A stretch of DNA of 64,000 nucleotides from Durusdinium trenchii (GCA_963970005.1 CAXAMN010023684.1:836665-900664); one strand, 5' to 3'; shown: positions 1 to 10,062, counted from the first letter of the stretch. Numbers and translations are program-made. Notes: generated by a model not told the origin, from the sequence alone.

Positions 1-582
1 CCACTCTTTGGTGTAGCTGTTGCGGAGACGACACCAAAGTCTGTACATGGTTGCCACCAATGCTATTGGTCTTTCGATCTCAGCGGATTTTGGCAGCATG
101 GCTATGAGGGCAACCAACCATTGGTTTGGAACCAAGCAGTCTTCCTCAATCTGGTGGTACATGGTGGCCAAGTCCTTCATGGCGGCATAGGGCAAAGCCT
201 TGAGGAAGTCGAAGCCAACTCCGTCCAGCCCTGGCGCCTTGTTGGAAAGCTGCTTGATGGTGTACCAGATTTGCCTTTCTGTCAATGGTTGCATGGTGGC
301 CGCATGTTCTTTTGCCTTCTCTATCATGGCCTCTAAGGTCTTGACTCTGTGTTCACCTTCTCTGCTTCCCCAAATTTCACTCCATTGTTGGACCCTCTTT
401 TCCATTCGTTCTTGTCTTGGTAACGTCTGGAAAGGTCTCAAGAACGGGTGTTCGTCTTTCTTGAGACACCGAAACAAGCCCCTGTGCCCTTTGAGTGAGG
501 CCTTGGCCAGCCATTCCCTGTACATCTCCGTCTCAGCGGCAAAGCTTGTGGCTTGATATTCCATACCATGTGGAAGAGCATC
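1..582 (-). CDS. LINE ORF2, reverse transcriptase N-terminal part (partial)
   Basis: Translation of the minus strand from 582 to 1 stays open in exactly the same frame as the upstream endonuclease ORF, separated from it only by the TAA at 583-585. It contains the block KAPGLDGVGFDFLK and, at the window edge, LPKSAEIERPIAL followed by TMYRLWCRLR. These correspond to the early RT motifs of LINEs (the K-x-PG-DG block and the 'RPIxL...YRLW' block). The catalytic YxDD box would lie beyond the left edge. The hydrophilic stretch before it (about 530 to 330) is the usual endonuclease-RT linker. Product: reverse transcriptase for target-primed integration. Confidence 0.85.
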
Positions 583-2625
583 TTATAGTTCCGTACTTGC
601 ATCTTCATGCCAATGTTGCTCGATGTGCCATCCCAGTTTGGCTAGGTGAGGCTGATCTCCAAGAAGATGTTTTGGTCTGTGTTGTATTTGCTGCAATCGA
701 ACTTCAACTGGGTTCCAGAATGCCATGCTTCCTTTCTTCCATAGCCAAGCTTTGGATGGGTCCGCTAATGGCTTTTGCTGGAGTTGAAGCCTGATGCCCC
801 TGCCTTCTGTAGGTCTGTCCAGGTTCTGCAAGACGTACCTCTCAATTCGACTGTAAAGGGTGCCTGCTTTGCGGCTGACCGGGTTGTCCTCAAAGTCCAA
901 CCAGTGAACTGTGTGTTCAATTGGTTCAATCTGGCTCCATTCTTTGGTCACCTTCTCTAAGTGGGGCGCTGGGTTGTATCTTGTGATCTGATTAACTGCT
1001 ATTGGCTCCATGGTCAGTCCAAGGTGAAGGAGAAGTTGAGCATGAGGACGGAAAGGCACTTCCCAGCTCGTCTGCATTGTCAGATCTGCACTGAGCTGGT
1101 TGGTGGCTAGCGCCCAGTCAAGTTCACTTCCTGTGTTGACCGTTTCTTCACCACAGGCTATCATCTGCACTTGCATGACGGTGCTCATCGTGGTGGCCAT
1201 GAATTCACCAGGTGTGATGTTGAAGTCCCCGACAATGATGCATCCGTGATTCACCCCCGTGACAAAGGTGATGAGCCCTGCCCATAAGGCCGCATTGGTC
1301 TTGCCTTGAACTCCTTCTCCACATTTGAAATACACCCCAATCAGGATGATGCTCATCTGATGGAAGCTCCACATGACCGCATACCAGCCACATCCATCTA
1401 TCATCTGATGTTGCACATAGTGGAAATGCTGATGCGGTGGGTAGATGAGCATGATGCCCCCATGGGTTCCGCCCTTTGTGCTTTCGGCTGCTGGTTGTCC
1501 CATTACTCCAAAACCCCTGGTGGTGAACCATTGCACGGTCTTGAAGTGGTCAGCTTCTCCAAGATGAGTTTCGACGACAAAGATAGGAGTTCTTGGTCGT
1601 CCTCCAAGCCATTGTCTCACTTCATGCCCCAGTGTGGTCACGTTGGCAAAAGCAAAGTCTACCCCTTCTTGTCTTTGCCGTTTGGTCTGAGGTTCGGTTG
1701 TTTCCTTGCTCTTGCTGCTCGTTGGGAAGTCACTCCTGATGTTCTCCGGGAGTAGTGACTTTGATGGTACTGCCCATACCTGGACTATCTGTTGTTTGAT
1801 GTTCTCTTGTAGATGAGGAAGTGCACGAGGAAAGGCTCCATCATCAACAATCCAGTACAGGCCTCTATAGATGTAGATGGCATAGAAATGTCCACTTTTG
1901 TGCCCATCACCTGTGTGGCAGAGAAGTCCAACCAGGGAGTACTGCTCCGTTTTGGTGATGTTTCCATCATAGCTGACCGGCAGGTTGAAGATGGATGGCA
2001 CCTGCAGTGGTTTGTGGTGTTTAGTCCATTCACCTTTGTGATGGGTGTACCGCCCAATTTGAGCTACCCATAGCCCTGCTCCTGCCAACACCTGACCCTC
2101 TGCCGTGTTTGCCCATTTGGCAATCAGCGTTTCAAATTCTTGGCCTTCGTTGTCCGGGTAGATGAGGCGCGTAGGGAAAGCTTCTCTGGGATGGACTTCT
2201 TGTCGATGGTCCACGTGATGGTACTGTTTGATAACAGCATTCGAGTCCGAGAGCCTCACCAGCTCCTGGAGGAAGTGTGAAGCATCATCTTGAACCATGT
2301 CATCGAATTGTTCCCACAGCGGCCTGAGAGTTGCCAGAGTTGTGATGTTGACCACCTCTGACTCCCCCAGTACTGCCATGACTCCAATTCCCCCACAAAA
2401 GCTCGGGAAATTGACACTTCCCTGTGCAAAAGTAGACTTCTCTCTGGAAGCCTCTGCCCCTTGGCTAGCCCAAAGGAAGTCACCCCTTTCCTCTGTGCCT
2501 GAGCCAAAAACACCATATGCCATGCATTGCTGTTCAACTTTTCCCCCAAATTGAGCAGTGTGCGGAGCATATGGTTGACTGTCCCCTTGAACCTGCTGCC
2601 TGTGTGGATGTGAATTGTTACCCAC
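583..2625 (-). CDS. LINE ORF2 N-terminal part: USP-like peptidase plus AP-type endonuclease
   Basis: 680 codons ending at TAA 583-585. The first third resembles a ubiquitin-specific protease (family C19). A Cys-box-like segment VNFPSFCGG (Cys77) has Asn-to-Cys spacing like the USP box, VQDDASHFL (111-119) resembles the QQDAHEFL motif, and a His box HKSGHFYAI (His246) is followed by W258 and DD261-262. The second module (about 323-540) is an endonuclease/exonuclease/phosphatase domain: N328 in ANVTT, E352 in VETHLG, D467/N469 in GDFN, D503 in SELDW and a possible His528. This endonuclease nicks target DNA in LINE integration. The reading frame opens after TGA 2638-2640 and has no ATG at its start; 2625 is a GTG, so expression may depend on a frameshift from ORF1 or on reinitiation. 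The peptidase activity is inferred from motifs only. Confidence 0.8.
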   Translation of the reverse strand: MGNNSHPHRQQVQGDSQPYAPHTAQFGGKVEQQCMAYGVFGSGTEERGDFLWASQGAEASREKSTFAQGSVNFPSFCGGIGVMAVLGESEVVNITTLATLRPLWEQFDDMVQDDASHFLQELVRLSDSNAVIKQYHHVDHRQEVHPREAFPTRLIYPDNEGQEFETLIAKWANTAEGQVLAGAGLWVAQIGRYTHHKGEWTKHHKPLQVPSIFNLPVSYDGNITKTEQYSLVGLLCHTGDGHKSGHFYAIYIYRGLYWIVDDGAFPRALPHLQENIKQQIVQVWAVPSKSLLPENIRSDFPTSSKSKETTEPQTKRQRQEGVDFAFANVTTLGHEVRQWLGGRPRTPIFVVETHLGEADHFKTVQWFTTRGFGVMGQPAAESTKGGTHGGIMLIYPPHQHFHYVQHQMIDGCGWYAVMWSFHQMSIILIGVYFKCGEGVQGKTNAALWAGLITFVTGVNHGCIIVGDFNITPGEFMATTMSTVMQVQMIACGEETVNTGSELDWALATNQLSADLTMQTSWEVPFRPHAQLLLHLGLTMEPIAVNQITRYNPAPHLEKVTKEWSQIEPIEHTVHWLDFEDNPVSRKAGTLYSRIERYVLQNLDRPTEGRGIRLQLQQKPLADPSKAWLWKKGSMAFWNPVEVRLQQIQHRPKHLLGDQPHLAKLGWHIEQHWHEDASTEL

Positions 2626-3586
2626 ATTTCCTTCTTTTCATGACATTCTCACCAAGCTTGCTTGCGAACTCTTTGGCCTGTTCTGCGGAGACTTGCATCC
2701 CTAGACTGGCCATGACCGTCAGCAGATTTTCCGCTGTGATCTCATCCTGCATTGTTTCATCCGCTGCTTTCTCCTTGTCTTTCTCAAGCTGCTGGTTGTA
2801 GAGATGCGTTGCCTCTTGCAATTCTTTCTGTGCAGCTTCTATCTTTCCTTGGATCTCCTTCAAATCCTGCAGGAGTTGAGTGTATTGCTGCTTCACCGTG
2901 TCCGCTTTGCCCTGGATGGAGGTCTTCTTTTCCGACACTTGCTTTAGTGTTCCAACTGCCTGTTTGACCTTCTGGTTCAAAGGAGGTTCACTTTTCTGTG
3001 GTTCAACAATCTTTTCAACTGCCTCCTTCAAGTCTGTTGGCAAGCTCTGTAGATGTTCTTTGATCAGGGTTGGGAGATCCGGTGGCGGAGCAGGTTCCGC
3101 TGCCTTTATCCCCAATGCTTCGAGCTGGCTTCTCAGCGCTTCTGGGATGCTGGTCCAATGCTCTTGAAGCTTTTTCTCGATGCCTTTGACCTTGCCCTTG
3201 TTCTTCTTCGGTGGCTTGCCTCCATAGAGCCCCGGAGGTGGTGAGACCAGCACCTCCTTCAAGCTTCGTTTGGGCCACTGCTCTGCTTTGTTGGTGAAGT
3301 TCCACGATGCCCATTGTACTCGACGTTTGCGGAGATCAGGTAGTTGTCGCTGTTTCCACTGTTGGCCACATAGGTTGCACTTCATGTTGGGCTTCTGCAG
3401 GAGTCTATCTTCCCACAACCAACTTTGGCCACAGCCTTGACAAACTAAGTAGTTCCGCCTCATCTTCAATGAGCTGCCGCGGAGGCCACCCTTCTCAACT
3501 TCAAGGACCTCTTCGTTGAACAAGCGTAGTGCCAGCCGGGGACTGGTGACCTGAGGCCTTGAGCCGAGATCTTGAGCCATATACAT
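2618..3586 (-). CDS. LINE ORF1, zinc-ribbon and coiled-coil protein
   Basis: 322 residues. Near the N-terminus two CxxC pairs (CQGCG at about 50 and CNLCG at about 76) look like a zinc ribbon. The middle is basic and Pro-rich (PPPGLYGGKPPKKNKGK). The C-terminal half is strongly charged and heptad-like, with segments such as VKQQYTQLLQDLKEIQGKIE, which fits a coiled coil. This layout suits a LINE ORF1 nucleic-acid-binding, self-associating protein, but it is not one of the well-known RRM or CCHC types. It overlaps the ORF2 frame at 2618-2637. The start ATG sits inside a spliced-leader-like sequence. Confidence 0.7.
   Translation of the reverse strand: MYMAQDLGSRPQVTSPRLALRLFNEEVLEVEKGGLRGSSLKMRRNYLVCQGCGQSWLWEDRLLQKPNMKCNLCGQQWKQRQLPDLRKRRVQWASWNFTNKAEQWPKRSLKEVLVSPPPGLYGGKPPKKNKGKVKGIEKKLQEHWTSIPEALRSQLEALGIKAAEPAPPPDLPTLIKEHLQSLPTDLKEAVEKIVEPQKSEPPLNQKVKQAVGTLKQVSEKKTSIQGKADTVKQQYTQLLQDLKEIQGKIEAAQKELQEATHLYNQQLEKDKEKAADETMQDEITAENLLTVMASLGMQVSAEQAKEFASKLGENVMKRRKCG
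3558..3579 (-). other. Two tandem fragments resembling the 3' end of the dinoflagellate spliced leader
   Basis: On the minus strand TGGCTCAAG (3579-3571) and GGCTCAAG (3565-3558) lie 13 bases apart. The known dinoflagellate spliced leader ends in TTTTGGCTCAAG. The two copies sit at the very start of ORF1, as expected if trans-spliced mRNA has been copied back into DNA more than once. The matches are short (9 and 8 bases), the upstream half of the leader is absent, and one copy falls within the coding frame, so chance is possible. Confidence 0.35.
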
Positions 3587-3685
3587 ATATATATATACAT
3601 ATAAAAATACATATTAATATATATATATATACATTCACAAATACTTTATATACATAATATATATATATATACCTTCACAATAGGA
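3587..3685. repeat. AT-rich microsatellite (TA/TATACA)n
   Basis: About 100 bases made almost only of TATA and TATACATA steps, ending near 3675. It directly borders the 5' end of the LINE. Confidence 0.9.
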
Positions 3686-3690
3686 AGTGA

Positions 3691-5297
3691 GCCGAAACCT
3701 TTACAACTGCGCCTCTCCGCCAGTCTCCTCGGCCAGTGCCTGGAAGCACTCAACCTTGGTCAAGTATATCTATGACCTAAAGAGTCCGGCTGCACCCAGC
3801 CAGCTTGCCCTTTTGAGACCCCAGGGCCCCAACGCACTCGTTCAAGAACACCGGGTGATACCTTGGTGTCAGGACCACTGAATCCGTGCACAACAAATCA
3901 CAAGTAGTAATCCTGGATCACATATCTTTCAGTCAAACTGAGGCAACCAACGCGGTCATCTTGATACGAATACGGTCCTTAAATTTGTTGATATTTGTTG
4001 TCTTACTCCGAGGTGATTTGAGACAAGCAAACAGCAGAAAACTAATATGTGGCTCATTCAATCTCCAAACTGAAAACCAGGTGTTTGGTTGTAGATGATT
4101 GTAGTATGTCTGTATGTTCATGTTCATTTGATTCTCCTTGATTCCAAGGCCTACGGGCCTACTTTTGATTTCTTCCGCTCTTGGTGTACAAATTGCTCAA
4201 ACTCTCACAGACTCCTCTGGTGGTCGGCGTGCACTGGGCGGAATCTTTTCAGGGGCCCACCTGCGTTCAGCTTGCATTTTGAGTGGTGCATGCCAATGCA
4301 TCATACAAACGCGGGGTGATTCAGGGTGTCTGCACCAAACCAAACCCTGACAGTTTCTCAAACGCTTTCGATCAAGGCAAATGAATCACCCGGGTGGCTG
4401 CGTTGGTGCTTTGCCCAGCAGCCACTCATTTGCGTCTTTCACCTGAGACAACGATGCAAATCCGAAAACACATGACCTTCACAATGGCACCAGCAACAAT
4501 ACGGCCGACGATATGGGCCTCATCCTTTCAAGTCGTACTCTCCAGCCAATTGCCTTTCAAAATAAAAATGGCTTTCCATGCTTTTCCATGTGCACAGTTC
4601 AGGCATTCGTTCGTGCACAGTTCGTTCGTGCACAGTTCAAGCGTTCGTGCCTTAGCAAGCTCACCAACTCCACCCACGGCTGCTTCTCCTTCATTCTGCT
4701 TCAAAGCTGCCGATGTGTCAAGCAACGTGCATGTCTGATTGGTCATTCTTTCTGCAAGTCTGGACATGTGTGGACACTGGATAATTTGTCTTCCTGGCCA
4801 GTGTCAATCCCCAATCTTCTCGACTCACTTGTGACACCACATGTCTCCTCCGCACGTTTCGCGTCGAGAACTTGCCGTGAGTCTATGAAGAGCCAGTAGA
4901 GGAGGAGGCCTCGAAATGACAATAGTGTGGCAGTGTGGCAAGGCACAGTAAGATCATGTGAGCATGTCACGATCCAATGTTCTTCTAATCAATGCTCTTA
5001 CAAGAGGGACTAATATATCTGCGCACTGCGTCCTTTCGCATACTCAGCCCCATGCGCAGTTGCAAAGCGCCTTGCTCGCTTTTGCTGTGTACAAGGAACC
5101 TGTCCAGGCAATTGTTACAGGGCCATGTGGGTCGCCAGCAATACAGAGCCAGGGCGTCTTGCAGCATCAGCCCAGGTGACTGAAAGGGGTGCAATTACAG
5201 AAAGAGCGAAATCATGTCGTGTCTAATTCGACTGGAGCCTTCTGCAGCGCTGCTGAAAGCTCTCTAGCAAGTCCCATGCCTCACAATCACAAGGCAC
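3691..5297. other. No convincing gene
   Basis: Short overlapping ORFs occur in all frames without recognisable motifs. The only structure I see is a small cluster of TTCGTTCGTGCACAG-type direct repeats at about 4600-4655. Confidence 0.5.
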
Positions 5298-5555
5298 ATG
5301 ACATTTGAAGCAACTCTCAAAAATGCCGAGGCTAGGCTTGCACAAATTGCTAGCGACAATCTAGATTCTCAAGCCCCTCCTCGACGCTTTCTTCAGAAAC
5401 GCCCCAGAGTCCAGGAACAACGCCATCATGTCCAACCAAATGTTCAAGCCTCGGCAGTCACAACTTTCTCTTTTCATAGGGAACACAAATCTGTCGCGTC
5501 AACCTTTACAGGAAAGGAAGAACCAATAGCATCAGGTACTGCCATAGTTGAGTAA
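5298..5555 (+). CDS. Hypothetical hydrophilic protein or exon
   Basis: An 85-codon ATG ORF of polar composition (for example TLKNAEARLAQIASDNLDSQ) with a helical N-terminal part and a Pro/Arg-rich middle. Composition is unlike the flanking noise, but there is no family motif and no neighbour to support it. It could be a single-exon gene, a terminal exon or chance. Confidence 0.3.
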   Translation: MTFEATLKNAEARLAQIASDNLDSQAPPRRFLQKRPRVQEQRHHVQPNVQASAVTTFSFHREHKSVASTFTGKEEPIASGTAIVE

Positions 5556-6079
5556 CATGATCCTATCAGTTTTGTCATGTTTTGTTTTCTTTTCATGTCT
5601 ATTCACCACAGATTGGCTTGAACACTTGGGCCCTGGCATCTGGGGCAGCCACTTATCCTTGGCACCGGGAGTGCGTCGAAACCCCCTGCATGCCTCTCAG
5701 TGAAGGTTTCCAACCATGCATCACTTGACGTGTTCATCCACAATGGTTTTCAGCGGCTCAAATCAGAAACTGAACAAAAAAAGTATATTCGCGTGCAAAA
5801 CTAATACTGTACATGATGGGCGATTCTTTGATCTCCTCACATGGGCTTTCACACTTGAGCAATTTGCAAATACTGCCGTCAAACCGAAGCGGTGAACGCA
5901 TGGAGCCCACAGCTGTGCATTAAAGGACACTGTGGAGGGTTGGAAAGGATTGGAAAATCTCGTTCTTCAACAATGATGTCTGTTTCGACTTAACTGTATG
6001 TTTGTTCTTGTCTTTCTTGTTTCTCTTTTTAGCCCGCTCTTCCTTAACTAAGTAGACGGCTACTTAATTAAGTAAGGGC

Positions 6080-6200
6080 TATGCTATGAGCAAGCTTACT
6101 AGTAGCTGGACGAAGGATAGCTCACGCTGGCACTATTCCTTTGGCTATATAACTTTGGTTCCTAGATTGTTTGGGAAACTTAACTTCTTCAACACCTCTG
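6080..6200 (+). repeat. Dispersed repeat, 'GGACGcAGGATAGCTCAcGC ... GGTTCCTAGA' family, copy 1
   Basis: Contains CTTACTAGTAGCTGGACG, then AGGATAGCTCACGC, a variable middle, then TTTGGTTCCTAGATTG and GGGAAACTTAAC. The same ordered blocks recur at 36885-37020, 38020-38070 and 57590-57685. No coding capacity. The ends are not defined. Confidence 0.75.
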
Positions 6201-7881
6201 CAGCCAAGCTGCAGCTGCCTCGGCCTGGCCCAAGTTCCGAGGTGGAGTATTGTGCAGTAGAATGTACGGCCTATTCGTCTTGTTTTGATTCATAGCACAA
6301 AAGGCTGCCACCCCCAAATCGAAGGAATTGAATAGCCCACAACAGCCCGTGTCCATTCTGCCACTCCTTTCCCGACACGTAGATGTTTTTCAAATGTGGG
6401 CTGATCTGCCGCAAGACACGATGCCTGAGCTTGTCACGTTGGTGGTGACAAAGCTTCTCGATCAATTTCTGCTCCAAACAAACAACAAGAGTTTGCGCAG
6501 CTCACAGCTGCCTCTTTCGCCAACATAAGCAAGTCTCAAAACAACAAATGATACGCATCGAAAGCATCTGAGGGTAATACAAGTTCCCAACCTCTTGAGT
6601 CACACTTTTCACCCTCTTCTGCAGCTCCTGTCCACCCACAAGCCTACACTTTCACTACGAGTAGTACCTCTTCGGGGCTTTCCAGACTTCGATGTGGGAA
6701 TATATGAGAATATGACGAGAAAAGTCACCCTTTTGGAGTTCTTCAAGTTCTTCAAATTTCTTCAGTATATACAGCTCAAAGAGCAAACGTGCTTGCAAAG
6801 AATGATTCCCTCAAGTTGCACCTCTAGGCGTGCACGACTGCGTCGGGCACCCCCAGAAGCCATCAGGCAGACCACTGCTGCGGAGCCAAGCAATGGCATG
6901 ACCTAGCTGTTTTGTTCAGATTCGGTTGCTTGGTGAGAAAGGTTACAGTAACAGGTGTGCGATACCCTGAAAGTGCAGGAGGAGTGTGACACCTGCTAAA
7001 CCAAACAAAGGAATGGAAACAGATTTATGGAAATAAAACAAAGTCAGATAAGGCTGATGTTTGAAAGTAGTGAATTAAGCAAGAGCTGCCCAGACACTCT
7101 CGACATGGGCAAGGCCCGGCAAGGCCCTTCTATGGCAGGCCATCCCCAAGGAAGATAAAGAAGTTTCCGCCGGGAGGAACTCGCAGACCAAAGAGCGGAG
7201 GAACTGCAGCTTTTTGGGCGCTGCGACAGTTGAGAGTTGAACAAACTAGCTGTGACAGCGTAGAGCATGATTGTCTGCAGGTGTGAGTCTCAAATCACAA
7301 TAAGCAGCAGCCCATCATAACTTACGCAATGGCAAAGAAATGGAATGAAGCTTCAGGCGTTTCTTTTAAAAAGGAACTTCATCCTATTGTGTCTGCAAGA
7401 ATGACCTGCGAGAAGAATGGTGACCCTGGAACTCCTAGGGTAAAAGCCGTAGAATTTGCAAATCTCTGCCTGGGCCTCTGTTCTCTCTCTTGGGTAGCCG
7501 AGCTGGCTTCGCCTTGTGAGCCCGAAGAATTGCCTTCAATGCGAAGCCACCAACAGATCGGTTGCAGCTTGGGAGCTTTCACACCTGACAAGCGACTTAT
7601 AGTCCCACCTTCTCAGCTGCATGCAGTTCCCTGGCTAATTCTTCTAATCGAAAGCTGCTGCCTCAGGAGGAATTGCATTACAAAAAAAAACATGGCATCA
7701 GCAGCAAGCAACTGATATCGCAATGCCTCACGCAAGCCTTTAGGATCTGGACTGACACAACAAAATGCACAAACAAAAGGCTCGCACCGGCATCTTCGAC
7801 AGTGCTAGCACGATGACCTCCAGGCTAAGGTTTCCAGCTGAAAACCGTGCTAGACAAAATACCCTGTGCTTCAAATGTATG

Positions 7882-7975
7882 CAAGCTACTAGTAACAAAG
7901 GGCATCGCTACTAAGGAGCAAGGACGCTACTAGTAGCTCCTGGCCTTCCTACTATATAGTAACAAGAAGCTGCTG
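7882..7975 (+). repeat. CTACTAG-type dispersed repeat
   Basis: Blocks GCTACTAGTAGCTCCTGGCC, GCATCGCTACTA and GAGCAAGGACGCTACTAG, which recur at 20940-21020, 34465-34645, 37703-37900 and, reversed, at 57915-58015. Confidence 0.75.
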
Positions 7976-8849
7976 GAACACCAAGACCTGGGTGCCAGGC
8001 AGTGCACTCGCAGCAAAGCCTCGCAAGTGAGCTCCAGCAGCCGTTGAGCTGTAAAACCATCGCCCATCCTCAAGAGCAGAAAAGGCCCGGGAAGGCGGCT
8101 GAAAAAAAGAAAGAAACATCCTGACATGTGGTATAATACGTTATACTATTTATAAATCTATTTTTGGTATTATTTGAACAACGTGCTCAGCATAGCTCAC
8201 CTCATCTTGTTTGGACTCTAGTGCGGTCTTGAAAGTCAACTGGTCTTAATGTTCAATACGGTCGGTCCAATAGTCCTGGCATGCAACGCATCGTAATGAC
8301 TTGAATATCCCCGCTCACACCAGCTAATTTATGATAGCAAAACAAACCGTCGGCGACAGATTCCATGTGAAGAGTTGCAGACGTTGACATTGTCAAAGGT
8401 TGAAGATTAGTCCTTTGACTTGAAGCTTGCTGAGGCGCACACAGCTCTGCCTGAAGCTTGTGCACACTTTCCCTCAGTGTTTCAGATGTTTCAGGTCGTA
8501 CGAGTAATTAGTGGAGCGACTGCCTTCCTTGCAAAACACAAGGCCAATTGCGGCAAGACATGTAAACTCCCCCCCAAAACTTAGTCCAGTCAGAACCCGT
8601 CAATTGTACCAGTGCGACGGGCCGCGATACAATTTAAACCACTTAGAATGTCCTGACCGTCACCAGTTCGACACTCTTGAAACTGAAAAGCATAATCTTG
8701 TCCCTGAAGGTCTGCTGTTGGCTGCCATGTTGCAGTGTTGCCGAATGTGCCGCTTTCCGTTTCTTGGCCGGCCGGCCTAGTTTGAGTCAACAATGGAGCA
8801 ACTCGTAAACAGTTTGACCAACAACTGATACAGAATCAAGCCGACGCTG

Positions 8850-9230
8850 TCATGCCTTCAGATGGCACTGCAGCGTTCGCTGCCAGTGCTTCTGACCAAG
8901 CCTTTGCACAGGTGTTTGATAACCAAAGAAGCAACACTTTCTGACCATGCTATGTCGAAAATGAGTCATTATTGAAAACTGGCGCTGGGATTCAGCCTTC
9001 ATTGCCTCTTGCTGGGCTGGGGCAAGCTGCAACCTTGCAATGTTTGGCTCAGAATGTTTTGCACACAATCTCACGCACTTGAAACAAGAACGTCGCTTGG
9101 AGTCACACTGCTCTTCTCCAAGCGCAGCCACGCACCAACTCGTATGGAGGTCCCTGCATCGACTGCCATACTGATTTTGTCCCTTGGTTACCCACCAAGC
9201 TGAACAGTTCACCTTGTTATTCCCATCCAA
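8850..9230 (-). CDS. Hypothetical Cys-containing ORF
   Basis: 126 codons with several cysteines (CFKCVRLC) and a helical polar stretch (LQLAPAQQEAMKAESQRQ). No recognised family. It might be an exon of an unknown gene; the opposite strand is also partly open, so support is weak. Confidence 0.25.
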   Translation of the reverse strand: MDGNNKVNCSAWWVTKGQNQYGSRCRDLHTSWCVAALGEEQCDSKRRSCFKCVRLCAKHSEPNIARLQLAPAQQEAMKAESQRQFSIMTHFRHSMVRKCCFFGYQTPVQRLGQKHWQRTLQCHLKA

Positions 9231-9584
9231 GAGAATGTCTACCCGGATCGGACTTCGTGCAGCCAGTTCGTGATGTCAGCAAGCAAAACGACAAGTTGTC
9301 CTTCAATGGATTTACAAGAGGTACTGTAGTCCGCACAGGCCAAGGCGAGCAAGTTTGTACAGTAAATCTCATGTGTGCCTTGTAGGAAGGTCGAGAAGCA
9401 GTGGCCAAAGTGTTGCAGGACTTACTGCTTGAGCGGCAATCTTGCAACTAAGTGGGGCAGGCTTTACGAAGCTGGGAAAGCAGAAACCTTTAGCCATCTC
9501 ACAGTACACCCATTGGCGCATTTTCCTATGCCTGTCAAGGTGTGTGGTTGAGCTTACTCTCCATAGCGATGATCTCTGTTCTTG
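9231..9584. other. No gene seen
   Basis: No motif or repeat noted. Forms the left flank of the duplicated segment and copia element 1. Confidence 0.5.
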
Positions 9585-9675
9585 GAGAGCCGCTGACTAG
9601 ATAGCTAGGTTCCAATTGTGGGCAAGTGTGGCATCAACGTAGGTGCTATCGCATGTGTTGCCTTAAATGCGCCGG
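9585..9675 (+). repeat. 91-bp flanking direct repeat, left copy
   Basis: Starts GAGAGCCGCTGACTAG and ends AAATGCGCCGG, immediately before the 5' LTR of copia element 1. It matches 17344-17434 with one difference by eye. Confidence 0.9.
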
Positions 9676-9928
9676 TGTTAATGTGACGAATGCCCATTAG
9701 ACTTGAATGTGATCTCAATTTCATTTTGCTTTCTTTCAATTGCGGATAGACGGCATTGCATCGCCGCACCGCGATATGATTTCTCGAAACTCCCCGGCCG
9801 AAGGGCCCTTGAGTCACACGCGGCGACGACCTTCGCCACCCGATTGGCATCGAAGAAAGGACGCATCGCGGCCTTCGAGTTCTTTTTCTTTGGTTGCTTG
9901 GAACTTCGTGAGTTCAAGTACTTCGAGA
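9676..9928 (+). repeat. 5' LTR of copia element 1
   Basis: 253 bases starting TGTTAATGTGACG and ending ACTTCGAGA. It matches 17091-17347 apart from three substitutions and a 4-base GCTT insertion in the 3' copy. It is followed at once by a primer-binding-site-like sequence. Confidence 0.9.
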
Positions 9929-9929
9929 T

Positions 9930-9953
9930 TGGCAGCGGAGCCCAAGACGATCC
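9930..9953 (+). promoter_or_regulatory. Primer binding site of element 1
   Basis: TGGCAGCGGAGCCC begins one base after the 5' LTR, the expected place for a tRNA 3'-end complement starting TGG. Element 2 has TGGTAGCGGGGC at the same place. The tRNA is not identified; an initiator-Met-like tRNA is a guess. Confidence 0.6.
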
Positions 9954-10062
9954 TCCCGGAATTTAACCAGGGTGAACTTTTTGTTTGAAGACGCCTAGAG
10001 GGTAATCCTGGCCGGTGAGAATTGGCTCATCTTAAAGATCACGTTCAGTAAGGCAGTCACAA

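Larger units (their letters stand above)
1..3590 (-). mobile_element. LINE (non-LTR retrotransposon), 5' portion
   Basis: On the minus strand two ORFs lie in the usual LINE order: ORF1 with a zinc-ribbon and coiled coil (2618-3586), then ORF2 with an endonuclease (583-2625) and the beginning of a reverse transcriptase (1-582). The element leaves the window at position 1, so the rest of the RT and the 3' tail are not visible. Its 5' end abuts an AT microsatellite at 3587. ORF2 carries one in-frame stop and ORF1 and ORF2 overlap in different frames, so this copy is probably not fully functional, although it is close to intact. No target-site duplication can be judged because the 3' end is missing. 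Confidence 0.85.
5556..8849. other. No convincing gene; contains dispersed repeats
   Basis: Apart from the two dispersed repeats listed separately (about 6080-6200 and 7880-7975) only unsupported short ORFs are present. Confidence 0.5.

Noticed and set aside
1205..1755. Open frames on the plus strand and other minus frames within the LINE
   Set aside because: They are shadows of ORF2, which has clear endonuclease motifs; none has its own motif.
9585..9928. Treating the 91-bp repeat plus LTR as one longer LTR
   Set aside because: Order is 91-LTR on the left but LTR-91 on the right, and the primer site directly follows the shorter LTR, so the 91 bp is flank, not LTR.
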